DNA from: Linnemannia schmuckeri
Lineage: Eukaryota > Mortierellomycota > Mortierellomycetes > Mortierellales > Mortierellaceae
Length of the DNA stretch: 64,000 nucleotides
Reading direction: 5' to 3'
Assembly: GCA_029449235.1 (NCBI GenBank)
Contig: JANATG010000003.1
Span: 1,054,001 to 1,118,000, forward strand
Numbering within the stretch: position 1 is the stretch's first letter; every line of letters begins with the position of its first letter. Positions 1 through 11,685 of the stretch are shown here, piece by piece. The position numbers and the translations under genes were made by a program. The notes below the pieces were generated by a model. It was not told where the DNA came from, did no database searches, and was given only the letters and a program-made list of their open reading frames with translations.

Positions 1-2111
1 TCCGTCGTTAAAGTGTTTACATCATATTAAGGTCCATCCAGATCGTACCCTTCGACAAGTTCAGTCCGGCGAGTGTCCTTGAGAAACCGCTTTCGGATTT
101 GGCCACGCTCGTCAAAAACGTAGCCTAAGATACAGAAACTCAGACTCCACTCTAGAATCCGAGTGAGAATGGTCCTGTTGTGCATCATCGGTACAGGTAT
201 TGAAAGATCGATCAAATCCTTGTTGAACATGGCAATCATAAAGTTTTCCTTGCGCATGATCCTGTTGGCAATGTCGTGGGCGTTGAGTCGCTGCATGTTT
301 GTCGTTTGGATCGTAGCCGTCGTTGAGGTATTGGGGTTGTTGTCGCGAATTTTCATTATCCTTGCTGCCACTTCATGCCATGAGACAGTCTGGATATCTT
401 CCTAAGAAAGTTAGGTTAGCAAGAGAACGTCAGTTACGTGTTTTTACTGCTTTATAGAAGAGCAGCATCAAATGACGGTGTTTTAGCGCTTACATCAGGG
501 ATCTGTAGCAGATACGTGTAAAAGTTGCGCATGTCCACCATTTCAGGCACATCATAGACGAGTCGAGTTAGCTGACCGATCCAAAACGTCGCAAAGAGCA
601 GGAGTACGACGAAGGTTCCTGTTGATAGCCTACAGAAGGAGAGATGGCAAATGAAGGGACAGGAGAATGTCAGGACGGGACCAACGCTCTAAATCATCGT
701 GTAGCTCTGTTCACAAGCAGAGCTTATGCCGCTCACGATTGGCATTTCGAAGGAGAGCATTCTGGGACTTACTTGCTAGCACATTGTGGGATGATGACTT
801 CGCTGAAGTGTCTCGAGTGCCTTAACCGAGGGTAGTCCACGCAGCCGATTAAGTAAGTTGCAAACCCGATAACAAAAGCAAACGTCCTAAAAAATGAAGG
901 CAGGTGTAACCCAAAAGTCAGAGAAGGTTCAAACCGACATCAACATAATCTAATGCCCAGGACAGAGGGTGACACTCTGACACACTTACAGTAGATTCAA
1001 GCACCGCTCCAGTAGAATGGTGTACATGCCCTTTCCGACATAATAGCTATAGACCTAACAGGTGAGGAAGAGTAAACATGTCAAACTTCGTAGCGAAGGA
1101 TCACGCAGCAATTTGCTCATTGATGTATGCATAGAAAGAATATCATATGTGCCTCGAACTTACTCGGGCTAAAAAGTTGTCCAGGTTTTCGACATTCACC
1201 CATTTCCACATGGCCAGTTCCGCAGCATTCATTCCCGGTCGCTTGTACTGAAGCCTGCGTCGGGCCCTGTCGCCAAAGTTCCAGTACCCTGCCGAGTCGT
1301 CATCGTCTTGGAGCTGCTGATTCATCTCTATCATGAGCGACGCTGGTACTTCATGGTCCGTACCAATATCGAGATTGGGTCGTAGTATTGAAGGGTTGTT
1401 GTGGTTATTCCTAGCGCTACTGTTGTTTGGCCTGTTTAGTGCGAACGGGCCGGATATCAAAGGGCGGTTGCCTTGGGAGTATGGGCTATTGCCGCGCCTC
1501 CCTCTGTCCGAGGAGTGCGCACTGCTTGGTGCTTCTCCTACCCCAGCATAAAGAAGATTCCGCCGAGAGGAGGTGCCAGGATCGACTTCCTCTTCTTCGT
1601 CGTCTTCTTCGTATTGACTGTCGTGGTGGCGGTAGTGTTGGTGTTGGTGGTGGTTGTGGACTTGTTCGTCTTGGCCGAGGTCACCTTGAAAGTCTGGCAC
1701 TCTTGGTTGATGACTGTATTGGCTCATATCCTCTTGATCATAGCCTTCTTGGTCTTGAAGGTGGTCGTCAGACTGTTGCTGAAAGACACTAGACCCGTAC
1801 TGACTTTGAAAAGTTTGGAGAACAGGGGTGAATAGGGGCATCAAAGGGGGTGGATTATGAGCCGTGGTTGTTGCTGTTATAGAGTTAGTCGAAAGAGGGT
1901 TATTATTGTTGTTATTGCTATTGTCATTGTTCTTGGAGAGGGTAGACTGGCGCAGGAAGGAGGAGGAAGAGGAAGAGGAGGAAAAGACCGCAGCAGCACC
2001 GGGCGAGGTCGAGACCTGAGGACGGTATGGATTGAATGAGTCGTGGTTGTCGACGATACCGCCGTGGGTGTCTTCTGAGGAGTTGTTGTTGTATGGTGGG
2101 TGTCTATGCAT
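1..2111 (-). CDS. atg9: Autophagy-related protein 9 (lipid scramblase), 5' part, runs off the left edge
   Basis: Atg9 is the multispanning scramblase of autophagosome-forming vesicles. The ATG at 2111 opens a 316-residue hydrophilic, Asn/Ser/His-rich exon that ends in the family signature WKWVNVENLDNFL. Exons read on the minus strand: 2111-1164, 1054-990, 885-773, 629-494 and 401-49, all with GT..AG borders. The joined protein continues ARVYSYYVGKGMYTILLERC, then a first membrane segment (FAFVIGFATYLI), a second (FVVLLLFATFWI), and the conserved AHDIANRIMRKENFMIAMFNK and LGYVFDERGQIRKRF blocks. The last visible exon ends at a GTACGA donor at 48, so the remaining membrane segments lie outside the window. 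The gene is divergent from set9. The long low-complexity N-terminus is usual in fungal Atg9. Family assignment is firm; only the position of the last visible donor is inferred. Confidence 0.93.
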
Positions 2112-3119
2112 GGCGGGTAGTCGAGTAGGGAGTGGGAATGAAAGAAAGAAAGGAAGGAAGTGAATTCAACACAAAGTAAAAAAGCAAAAGAAGTTGACGT
2201 GGCTCTCCTTGGCGAAAGAAAAAGCAAGGCCAAGTGACTGTCGTCCAATGGTGGGGATGCTCACTTTGATAAATAAAAATGGTGGCAAAGACAAGGTTGA
2301 CTGGCTGGCCACTCACTGTCGATATTCCTCTCAAGTGTGCGGTGAAGAGCAAGACGTAGCAAAGCGGACGGAAAAGAAGCGCACATGGAACAATGCCAGC
2401 CACCTTCAAACAATAGGCAGACATGGTTGACGCGATTATTATCCGAAGTGTGTGGTATCCCTTGAAAGTATGGTGTCCCTTCTTTTCTTTGTGTCTTTAT
2501 GTGGTGTGGTGTGTTGTGTGCTCCTTCTTTGTGCAAGCGGCAATTGTGACACATACGAAATGAAAATTTGAAAATTGAATTTCAGGGTGGGTGTGTTGTG
2601 TTTTCTTTGAAATAGCTGTTGTTTTTTTCCATTTTTCGTTTCTTTCTCCGGTCGACATCAGGGCATTGACAACAACACACTTCACTTGCCTCACCTCCCC
2701 AAAAGACAACTATAACAACAGCACCGACAACGACTATCGTCAGAACAGGAGCAATACAACCATCCTGTCCAAGAGCCTTCGACTGTCAACTCCTTTGTCG
2801 TTTTTACTCAGGAAGAACTTCACGATTCTGACGCAAAGAACGACAGGAGAAAAAACAATCAACAATCAACCAGACGTGGACATACCAACAACACAAATAC
2901 CAGCACCAACAACCCAAACTGCATTGACATCCATCTGCTCGCGTGCAGGAGACAAGCGTGTATTTTCGGTGCAGTCGACCGAGCAAGCTTGTGCCCTGTT
3001 GATCAGGAGGGCCGAAACGCACACACACGACATTCAATAGCAATCCGCATATTAACAGCAACAACAACAACAACAACCTCAACCTCGAAGGGACCGGATC
3101 CAACAGGACGCGATTCATA
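2112..3119. promoter_or_regulatory. Divergent intergenic region between atg9 and set9
   Basis: About 1 kb separates the two start codons, so both promoters must lie here. The strand sense to each gene becomes pyrimidine- or CA-rich close to its ATG, and CAA/AAC trinucleotide runs precede the set9 start (3055-3080). I see no clear TATA box. Short open frames here have no protein-like composition. Confidence 0.5.
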
Positions 3120-6100
3120 ATGGACCTGCAGACACTCTCAACCCTCGACGATCTCTTGTCCGATGTCTTGCTCGACGGAATCCACCTCTGGTTCCAAACC
3201 CACAAGATGAACAAGGACTACCGGTCGACTAGTATTCCACCTGGCAAGATCCTCGACATCATTCAACGAAAAGTAATTTTTGAGCGAAAGCTTCCCGAGG
3301 CTGTCAAGGAGTTGCTCGAGTAAGTGTGAGCCAATGATTGTTGTACTGTATGTTCTTTTGGTCTACCCATGTTGCAAGAAATTCAGCGTGCTAATCACTG
3401 TGGTACACGCTCATATGTTTTCTTAGGCTTGAACCTATCAAGAGTATGTTCACAAAGGAAAAGGAGATTCAGGATTTTGGCACGTACGTTTATTTCGCAA
3501 AGGACACGGTGAATTTCAGAATAACATCGATATCAATTGACGTTCAACGATTGTCCAGTGACAATAACCGACATCAACGTCTTCTTCTCTGAATACTACT
3601 TCCTGATAGACATGCACGGAGATACCTCAGTATATATCTCCCTTCCGCAGGATTTGAGATCTCGCAGACAGATCGTTATTCGGCCGTCACCAACAAGTCT
3701 GAGGCATGTGTGATCGCCAATCGGCCTTTCGAGGCCGGGGACGAGCTCCGCTACTGTGCTGGCACAATCGCCAATTTGACTGAGCAGGAGGAGAAGGATC
3801 TTGAGACGAAAACCAGCGACTTCAGTGTCATCAAAACGAGTAGACGCGGAACTTGCCTCTTCCTAGGACCAGCGCGGTTCGTCAATGTAAGATATCATCG
3901 ATTTAAATCTTGTCCCTGGATCACAGAGATTCAAATTTCAATGGCATGCTAACGCTTGTACCCTTTTTTTCAATTTTATTAACGCGTTCATCTTTGATAG
4001 CACGACTGCGATCCCAATTGCAGCTTCATGTCTGCTGGCTCCAGTGCCATCTACTTCAAGGTTCAAAAACCCATCAGCGTGAACGACGAGATTACAACGC
4101 ATTACGGAGACAACTATTTTGGGGTTGACAATCAGGAATGTCTGTGCGCAACTTGCGAAAGGTGGGTGCCAGTAATATTTACACCTTCATTTACGCGTTT
4201 CCAATTGCATAAGAAACATACTAAGGATTGTTTTGCTTTGTTTTAACTCCTAGGCTTGGACAAGGTGGATACAAGGATAAAATTGCTGCGGCAGAAGAGC
4301 CGCAGGATGATGTAGAAACACCTGAACCTGAGCTGGAAGATTCAGGTAGAAGACTTCGTAATCGGCGAGGCAAGACAAGTAAGCAAAATCATTTGGTACG
4401 ATCGAAGATCTGGATCGACATGAGCTGTACTTGAGTATACTCACACATATTTATGTCCAAAAAATATGCCCCTTATTTAGTCAACTATTATCCGACTTTG
4501 ATGAAGAAAGGTCCCAGGAAACCAAAGGAAAATTCAGTACGACCTTCGACACCCTTACCGCCAGTCGAATCAGATACCATCCCTAGAACCAACACACCTT
4601 CCACTCCAAACACACATGTCGATCCCGATACCGTCGGCGACCAATCTTCGGTTGACAGAAGCATGCTTGGGGAAATCAGCACAATTGCAGTACCATCTAC
4701 GACAATCCCGGTTGCTTCATCAACAAAATCATCCGACGCTCCACCGGCCCCTCTCACTGAGCTCGACAGCACGTTGCTGCAACGCAGCATTGCATCTCCT
4801 GTGCCTCGTGACATGGAACTGCGGATAGATACTCCTCCTCTCAACTCCTTCGTTTCTTCTTCTGACTCGGAAAAGCTTACCAGTAGTGTCTCCTCAGACC
4901 AGCCAGTGGTTATGGAGATTATGCTCAGTCAGAAGTCAGTCATGGCAAATGCGATATCAGATCTGTCCCTACCGACTCAATTGCCAACAGTCACCAAACT
5001 ATCAATGGACGACGACTCCCCCTTTGTTGATGACACGCGTTCGCACGACACTCAGTCATCGGAGGATGATTCTCTCTTGAGTGATAAGCCTTCCGCGATC
5101 AATTGCGCTTCCTTGGCCGACAAATCCTCCTTAGCCGATGACACTCCATTGACCAATAATTCCTCCACGCTCACCAATTCCCTATTGGAACACACGCTTC
5201 CTGTAGCTGAGAACTTCTCTGACGACCCTCTTCGTGTCGATATCCCTCCTATGATCGATAGTCGTGAGGTAACTCGAACAACCCAACCAGCACCAAAAGA
5301 TCCCGAGGGGCTCCAAACGGATTCAGCGGGAGCTACTGTCGACTCTGATCAAGCTGGAGACCCGGCTCTTGTCGATATGATGACTTTCTTACAACTCTCT
5401 ATGGTGGGTGATGGCGAGGAACCAAATCTGCAGGATGGGCATGAACAGCCGCGAGCGACCAAGAAGGAAGCAGTAGAGCATGACGAGGATGACCCTGCCT
5501 ATAGCGACCAATTCGACGGAGATTTGAGCGATGCAGGCGTTGACGAGGACATTGTCATGCTCTCGCCCAAGAACTTTCGCATGTCCCTCGATTTTCTCTG
5601 TCATACCGGTGCACGTACTTCGACGACCGAAAAAGACAATCAACCGAACCTAACAGTCGCATGGAGTTCCGTATCTCAGGATGGCCGAAGCGACACTACC
5701 AATGGAAACTCACGTCGAGCGTCAGTTCAATTGAGTGAGGTCGGGGACGAGATGGGGAAGCCATTCCAAAAGAAGGTTTCTAAACGCGCCAGAGCAGTAA
5801 TAGTCGTGTCTGATCCGGAGCATTGTGTGACCTGCAAAGCCTTCATTCCAGAACACGAACGTAACGATTCGGACGACTGTCGCCGGTGCTACCGCCATTT
5901 TGCCATTTACGGCATTGCCTGGCCGTCGAGGAGCAAGCATGTTATTGCTGAGAGATATAAAAAAGCCGCCCAGGAAGTAAGTTTTATATTACAGCCGTGC
6001 TTTTAATCAAACCCTTCAAGATTACTTTGGTAAAACTTTCAATTTTGATTGTGATTCTTAACTTAAATTCCTTACGTGCTATACAGGAAAGAGATAAGGC

Positions 6101-9100
6101 CAGGAAGAAGCAGTTGGCTGAAGCTTCGCGAGCCGCAGCCAAGGAAGGGGCCAAGGCGAAGCAAGATCAAGTCAAGGAGGAGGCCAAGGCGAAGCATGAC
6201 CAAGCCAAGGAGGAGGCCAAGGCGAAGCATGACCAAGCCAAGGAGGAGGCCAGGGCGAAACAGGAGCAGGCCAAGGCTGCCTATAGAGCTCATCTAGAAG
6301 AGCAGAGACAGCTAGCCATCCAAAAGATCGCCATGCGGAAACACATGGGACTGCCGCCAGTGGAGAAAACCAAGCTTGATCTCCACAAGAAACGTCGGAT
6401 GAAGTCGTCCAATGCACTGGGGTTCTACCACAGTGGGTACTCTTATCCGGTCGAGCCTTCCATGCAACCGTTTCACTATGAGGGTGCCATGCCTTCAATG
6501 GCACATACCGACATGATCAGTGTGAGTGGTCAGGCGGTCTATCCGCAGATGGAGCATCCGCAGGCGACGTATCAGGGAACGACCAGCAACCTACCCGCAC
6601 CTTACCACCAAGATTATTACTATCCTGTCCAACAGGACTACTCCTACGAACATTCGAGCCAACCCACGATGCTTGTCCATCCGTTCCATTGCGCGCCCTA
6701 CCTCGTCTTTGTTGATCCTATGGATGAGAATCCGAATACAATTTGGTGGGTTGCGGTGACTGTACCAAGACATCAAATGGATGAGTCTATGCCTCAGTGC
6801 GGTTCAGATCCGGACCTCATTGTTGTTCGATTTCTGGAGGAGTACGCCTATGCCGTCTGCAATATTTCGGGTCTGAAGCTCTTCCATCCGGACAAAGAGC
6901 CCTACAAAAGCTATGCCGATAGAGGCCCCCTTTTCTTCAAGATCCCATGCGTGAAGCGAGCGCTCTCCTTCTTGAATGAAGGCTACATTCCACCACGTCT
7001 CCCCTGGAAAAACATGTCTTTCGTCGGCCAGATGAGCTTACCCGACATTGACAAGGCAGTACAAGATTTCCCTCGCAAGGCTCAGGAGATGCGCAATATG
7101 ATGCAGTTTCATCAACTCCGATATCAGTACCAACAATCCATTCAACATTTACAACACATGCGGAGCAACAACTCGATCGATCCTTTCGCCATTCAAGAGC
7201 ATGAGCTGCGACTGGATCAAGAATACCTACATCGTGAGGAACAGCTTCGCTGTGAGATGCAGCAGATCGGAGGTTCCATGGAGGATTACAACACGACCTC
7301 GATTACCATGGTAAAGCGATTCGCACTTTCATTTATAAACGACAACAGCATGGATATTCAGCACTTCCAAGTCCAGCAACAGCCGCCACCCGCCACAAAA
7401 GTCAAACGCTCACGGAAGTTGAAATCATCCATCCAGCGTGACGACTCCCACCACCTCACTGAACTGAGACCGGCAAGTTTGAACAAGGAAGTACCACCAT
7501 CAAAGCCGCTGGAAGAACCCCCAGAATCTACCGAAGTTAGCAACTCCAAGTCCAAGAAACGCCGAGGTCCCTCGAAGAGACAGCTCCAAATAGACCTACA
7601 GCTTTCGGACCACACTCGGCTTCTTGAAGCTGCCAGAATTGGACTTCATTCTTTCAAAGCGGCCGATGGAACAGTGTTCACACTTGCGAGCCTCACACCA
7701 GTCCAAGTCGAATCGGACCATACATCCAACGCAGTACCCAGTAGGAGGTCGATTGGACCCAAGTCTAGAGTCGCCGGTATGGACCCCACGGTTCAACTCA
7801 CCTCAAGCATGTCGGGGGTGGAGGCAACGGCGACGACGACGACGATACCCAAGGCTCGGAGACGACGACAGGACAAGCAGACTGTGGATGTAGGCCTTTC
7901 AGACCCACTTGTCTCGCTATCTACGATGACATTGCCCCGTTCTATCTCACTTGAGCCTGTAGCCCACCAGCTCGTTGTCATGGACTCCTCCTCTCGCTTT
8001 GCTTCCTTGCCAGGTCTCCTCAAGACCAACGACAGCAAATATCCATTATCTTCGACATGGGACATGTCCAGTTGCGAGTACAGCTTGACGGAGAGCAGGG
8101 TTATTGAGGGCCGCTACAATTGTATCGAGATCATTAATCATCCAGCTAGAATGCTCTTTCTTCGGAAGGCTCAGGATGGCGACGCGTTTCTCTTTGATTC
8201 GGACGATTTGAGTGGCGTGAGCACACCGGCCTCGTCAGACTCCACCGAAACGGATGTATCGCTTGCCCATGGAGGAACTCCAGAACCGAGTGTGACCTTG
8301 AGAAAGTCTAGGAGGATCGGGAGGACTGACAAGGAGGATGCGGATTGGGACGAGTGCGAGAGGGTGGAAGCAGATGGTGGAGGAATCGACAGCATCGACA
8401 ATCATTCAACAACCGATACCTTTGATGCGAGTGAACTGTCTTCTCTGATGCCATCCTCCAGCTCTTCGTCTCTGGGTGAAGGCGATCAGGATATCGATGT
8501 GGTGGGTTACGATGACGATCAAGTGCCCAGCCCTACGTACACTCAGAATGACGAGACACAGTTTATCGACATCGAGAGCCTGACGCCTGCCGACCATGAG
8601 GCCCTCGAAGGATTGACGCCTGCCGATCGTGAAGCGGTCGAGGTACTGAGTCTTCTACAGACGAAGAGTCCCGACTTTGTTGCGTCATCTACGGTTGCAC
8701 TTCGACGGGCTCCTCCGATGGTTGTATGGGACCACATTGTGGCGCATCATGACGGAGAAACCTCGATCTCCGCCGACACACCTAAACATGCACCCAGGAA
8801 GAGAAGTACCAAGAAGAGTCGAACTAGTTCCTCACCATCCAACGCAGGCCCATCAACGACATCATCATCGCCACCACCGAAACTCAAGGCAGCCTATAGC
8901 ATTTCAGAACATGATACCGCCGTCTCTGAAGACAGCCAAGTTCGGAGTCGATCTCGGAAGGCACAACCTGGAAAGTCACGTAGAGCTTCATCGTCAAAGT
9001 CGAAGGTGACTATGAGTACAGTCAAGCGTCAGATTCCTTCAACAGTTGCGGATGGAGACATGAGCAGGGGACTAGTTGTTGTTCAAGAGAGGCGAGCCAT

Positions 9101-11521
9101 TACCGGAAAAGGAAAGAAGATCGTCGTCAAGGAATGGGTCGAGGAGCGTGCAGGGGCATCCAAGGATCATAAAGAGGTGGAGTTTACTCGACGACAGCGG
9201 AAGAAGAAGAGGAGCCGCAAGGAACCCGCGGCTCCGATACAGAATGCGACTTCTCAGGTCGATAGCTCCGCAGGATTCACAGTTTCTAGCCTTCGAGGCA
9301 CTATGGCGACGGCGGAATTAAGCAAGTCTCCAAGAACTGCTCCTGTGCCATCTTTGCTGGAGACGGACGACTCCAGAGCCTCGCCTTCGGCCTCATCGTC
9401 ATCCTCATCTTCCTGTCCCGCGACGGAGTCGCCCGAGCCACCCTCAAGTTTTTCAGCCATTGATGTTACAGACAACAAGGAACTCCAATCTCTTAGGCTG
9501 TGGAGTATTAAAGGCGGAATCATTGGGTTTGACATCGATTCAAGTGTCCGTTCCGTCCGATCTCGGCACAGGAACGGCGAGTCACCCGTTGCTTACCTCG
9601 AGAAGCCTTCAAGTGCTCCTAAATCAACGAGAAGGAGACATACGAGCAAGCCACGCGTCGTTGATGGAGACGTAGATGAGGTCAAGGGTAGGCCTCGAAA
9701 GCGCAGGAGGCTGATTATTGACGAGGAAGCGGCGCAGAGTAACCCCAAGGCCGAGTCCGCGGCATCTACCGACACTGAGGAGAAGGCGGCCGGCGACGGT
9801 TCCACTTTGATTGACGATGTTGAGTCAGAGAAGAGCAAGGTAGTTACAGGACCAGTAGTTACCTCTGAGACGGAGCGGTTGACACCTGAGACTGTGGAGG
9901 ACAAGCATACTAGCGATGATTCTGTTGCAGCTGTCGATGTTGGCCGCAAGGATGCCGCTGCGGGAATAGTCGATACACAGGAGGACGAGCTGACCGTGCC
10001 CGCGTCTTCGCAGAACAAGAAGACATGCGATGACCTAGCACCGCCCGTCGATGTTGGAATTGAGAAGAGTAGGATCATAACTGGAAAGGTGACTTCTTCA
10101 AAGAAAGATCCTGCGATCGTGATGGTCAAGTTTACTCTTGCACTGAGGGCGGATTCCGGCAAGTTCGAGGGTGCTCCGGAGACACAGGACCCATTTGCTG
10201 TGGTCGAGAGCCTAGGGGTGTCTACGGTATCGGTCTTGTCGAGCGCCGTGCCTAAGAAACAATCGAGGAAAAAGGCGGCAGAAGTACTAAATGATCGAGG
10301 ATGGCCTGTGGCGATGTCTACACGTAAGCGCTCACTTCAGGACACCGCAGATTTGGAGTTGGCAGTTGAGGATGAGTTGATAGTGACCAGAACTGGCGCC
10401 CAAGGGTCGAAAGATCACGTTGATGCTGCTCTTGAAACTGTTGTGGGCACTACGACAGTAAAGCGACGTCGAGTTCGAAGGTCTCACAAGTCGATGCAGG
10501 ACGAGTCTCAGCCTTCTCAGGATGAGACACCGCCGGAGAAGGTTGAAACACCATCGGACAAGAACGAGTCGCCGACGGAGAAGGGCAAGGTACCATCGAG
10601 GAAGGCCAAGGCACTATCGAAGAAGGACCAGGCGCCATCGGAGAAGATCGAGACGCCATCGGAGCATGTCAAGATACCATCGAAGAGGGTCAAGGCGCCA
10701 TCATCAAAGAAGGGAAAGGCATCGTCGACGAAGGATGAGGCAGCATCAGAAAAGGTCAAGGCATCATCGAGGAAGGCTAAGGCTCCATTGAAGAAAGGAA
10801 AAGCTATACCGAAGAAGGGCAAGATATTGTCGAACAATAATGAGACAGCACCGGAGGAGGAGGAAGGGGAAGTGGAGGAGGAGGTAGAGGTGGAAGATGA
10901 GCCACCATCGGAGAGGGAGGAAGAGGAAGAGGAGGGAGAGATCCCTCTAAGTCATTCTGGGAAGCAGGGTTTCTCGCTTGTGGAAAAATCTCATAAGAGG
11001 CAATCTACGCGTCCGAGTCGAGCACCTGCTGTAAATCCTGCTGCTTTGGCGACAGAAGACGCCATGACACCTTTTCCCGTCGCAACCACGACGACGTCTC
11101 GCAGGAACAGACATGACAAGGTCAAGAAGGTGTCGAGGAATTTAGTGAGCCGCCTCATTTCGCTGGACAATATTGCCGAGGCTCGTCTCCGAAACAGGAA
11201 CAGGGAGGCAAAGTTGCCAAACACGTCGAGGCCTAAGTTCGAGGTGGGCGACTCTGTCATGGCGCCCGGAGAGAACAACATTATGTTTGAGTGCGAAGTC
11301 AAGGCGAGACGGGACCATGAGGCGCTGCCAGAGGTATACGAGTACAAGGTCCACTATGAAGGATATCCACAAAAGTAGGTTTTTTGTGCTGTTGTTTTTG
11401 ATATAATTTTCATGAATCTGAGGTATCAGTCGATATAGCCTAAATTATTAACCATTTTTGGCTTTCTTGCTTTTTTAGGTACGATGCATGGATCGAGGAA
11501 AAGCAGATGGTCGCAAACTAA
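3120..11521 (+). CDS. set9: Giant Set9/SUV420-type histone H4 lysine-20 methyltransferase with C-terminal reader-like domains
   Basis: Exons: 3120-3319, 3427-3483, 3610-3886, 4001-4161, 4254-4378, 4481-5976, 6087-11374, 11479-11521, giving 2,548 residues. The SET core lies at about residues 80-230: ARRYLSIYLPSAGFEI, a GPARFVN-HDCDPNC motif (HDCDPNC at 179-185), HYGDNYFG (213-219) and the post-SET ECLCATCE cysteines. These are diagnostic of the Set9/SUV420 (KMT5) family, which methylates H4K20 in chromatin. Further on are a Ser/Thr/Asp-rich linker, a C722-x2-C725-x14-C740-x2-C743 motif, four 11-residue EAKAKHDQ-type repeats (about 791-834), a Tudor/PWWP-like segment (about 975-1080, WWVAVTVP..IVVRFLEEYAYAVC), Lys/Pro/Ser/Glu repeats (about 2245-2365) and a terminal chromo-barrel/Tudor-knot-like domain (2487-2548, GDSVMA..YEYKVHYEGY..YDAWI). 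Typical Set9 proteins are a few hundred residues long. It could in principle be two genes, but the exon-6/7 splice is in phase and no stop intervenes. Convergent with kinesin-8, 164 bp between stops. Confidence 0.9.
6141..6272 (+). repeat. Four tandem 33-bp coding repeats in set9
   Basis: Units are 6141-6173, 6174-6206, 6207-6239 and 6240-6272. Units 2 and 3 are identical at the DNA level; 1 and 4 are degenerate. Each encodes an 11-residue alpha-helical charged unit of the form KEEAKAKHDQA. The identity of the middle units suggests recent unequal exchange or slippage. Confidence 0.9.
10500..10865 (+). repeat. Degenerate Pro/Ser/Glu/Lys repeat region in set9
   Basis: About twenty imperfect units of roughly 6-8 residues (patterns such as PSEKVET, PSRKAKA, PSKKGKA) encoded by CCATCG-containing DNA. 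The segment alternates acidic and basic blocks and is followed by a Glu-rich run (to about 10940). It is likely disordered. Confidence 0.8.
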
Positions 11522-11685
11522 ATGACATCTTAAGCTTTTCATTACATTATCCATTTTTTACAGTTTTCTACATCATTGCTATCATCACTCTTTTTCATTT
11601 TGTAATACATCATCCCGTAATAAATCGCATTTTTTTCTAGCAAAAACGCATTTTTATATTATTTTACTACAGAAAGAAATCTATA

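Noticed and set aside
2591..3040. 149-codon plus-strand open frame between atg9 and set9
   Set aside because: Low-complexity leader-like sequence without splice or family support; it lies in the divergent promoter.
4453..6006. Separate gene starting at 4453
   Set aside because: The frame joins in phase to the upstream SET exons through the 4379-4480 intron and downstream through 5977-6086, so it is exon 6 of set9.
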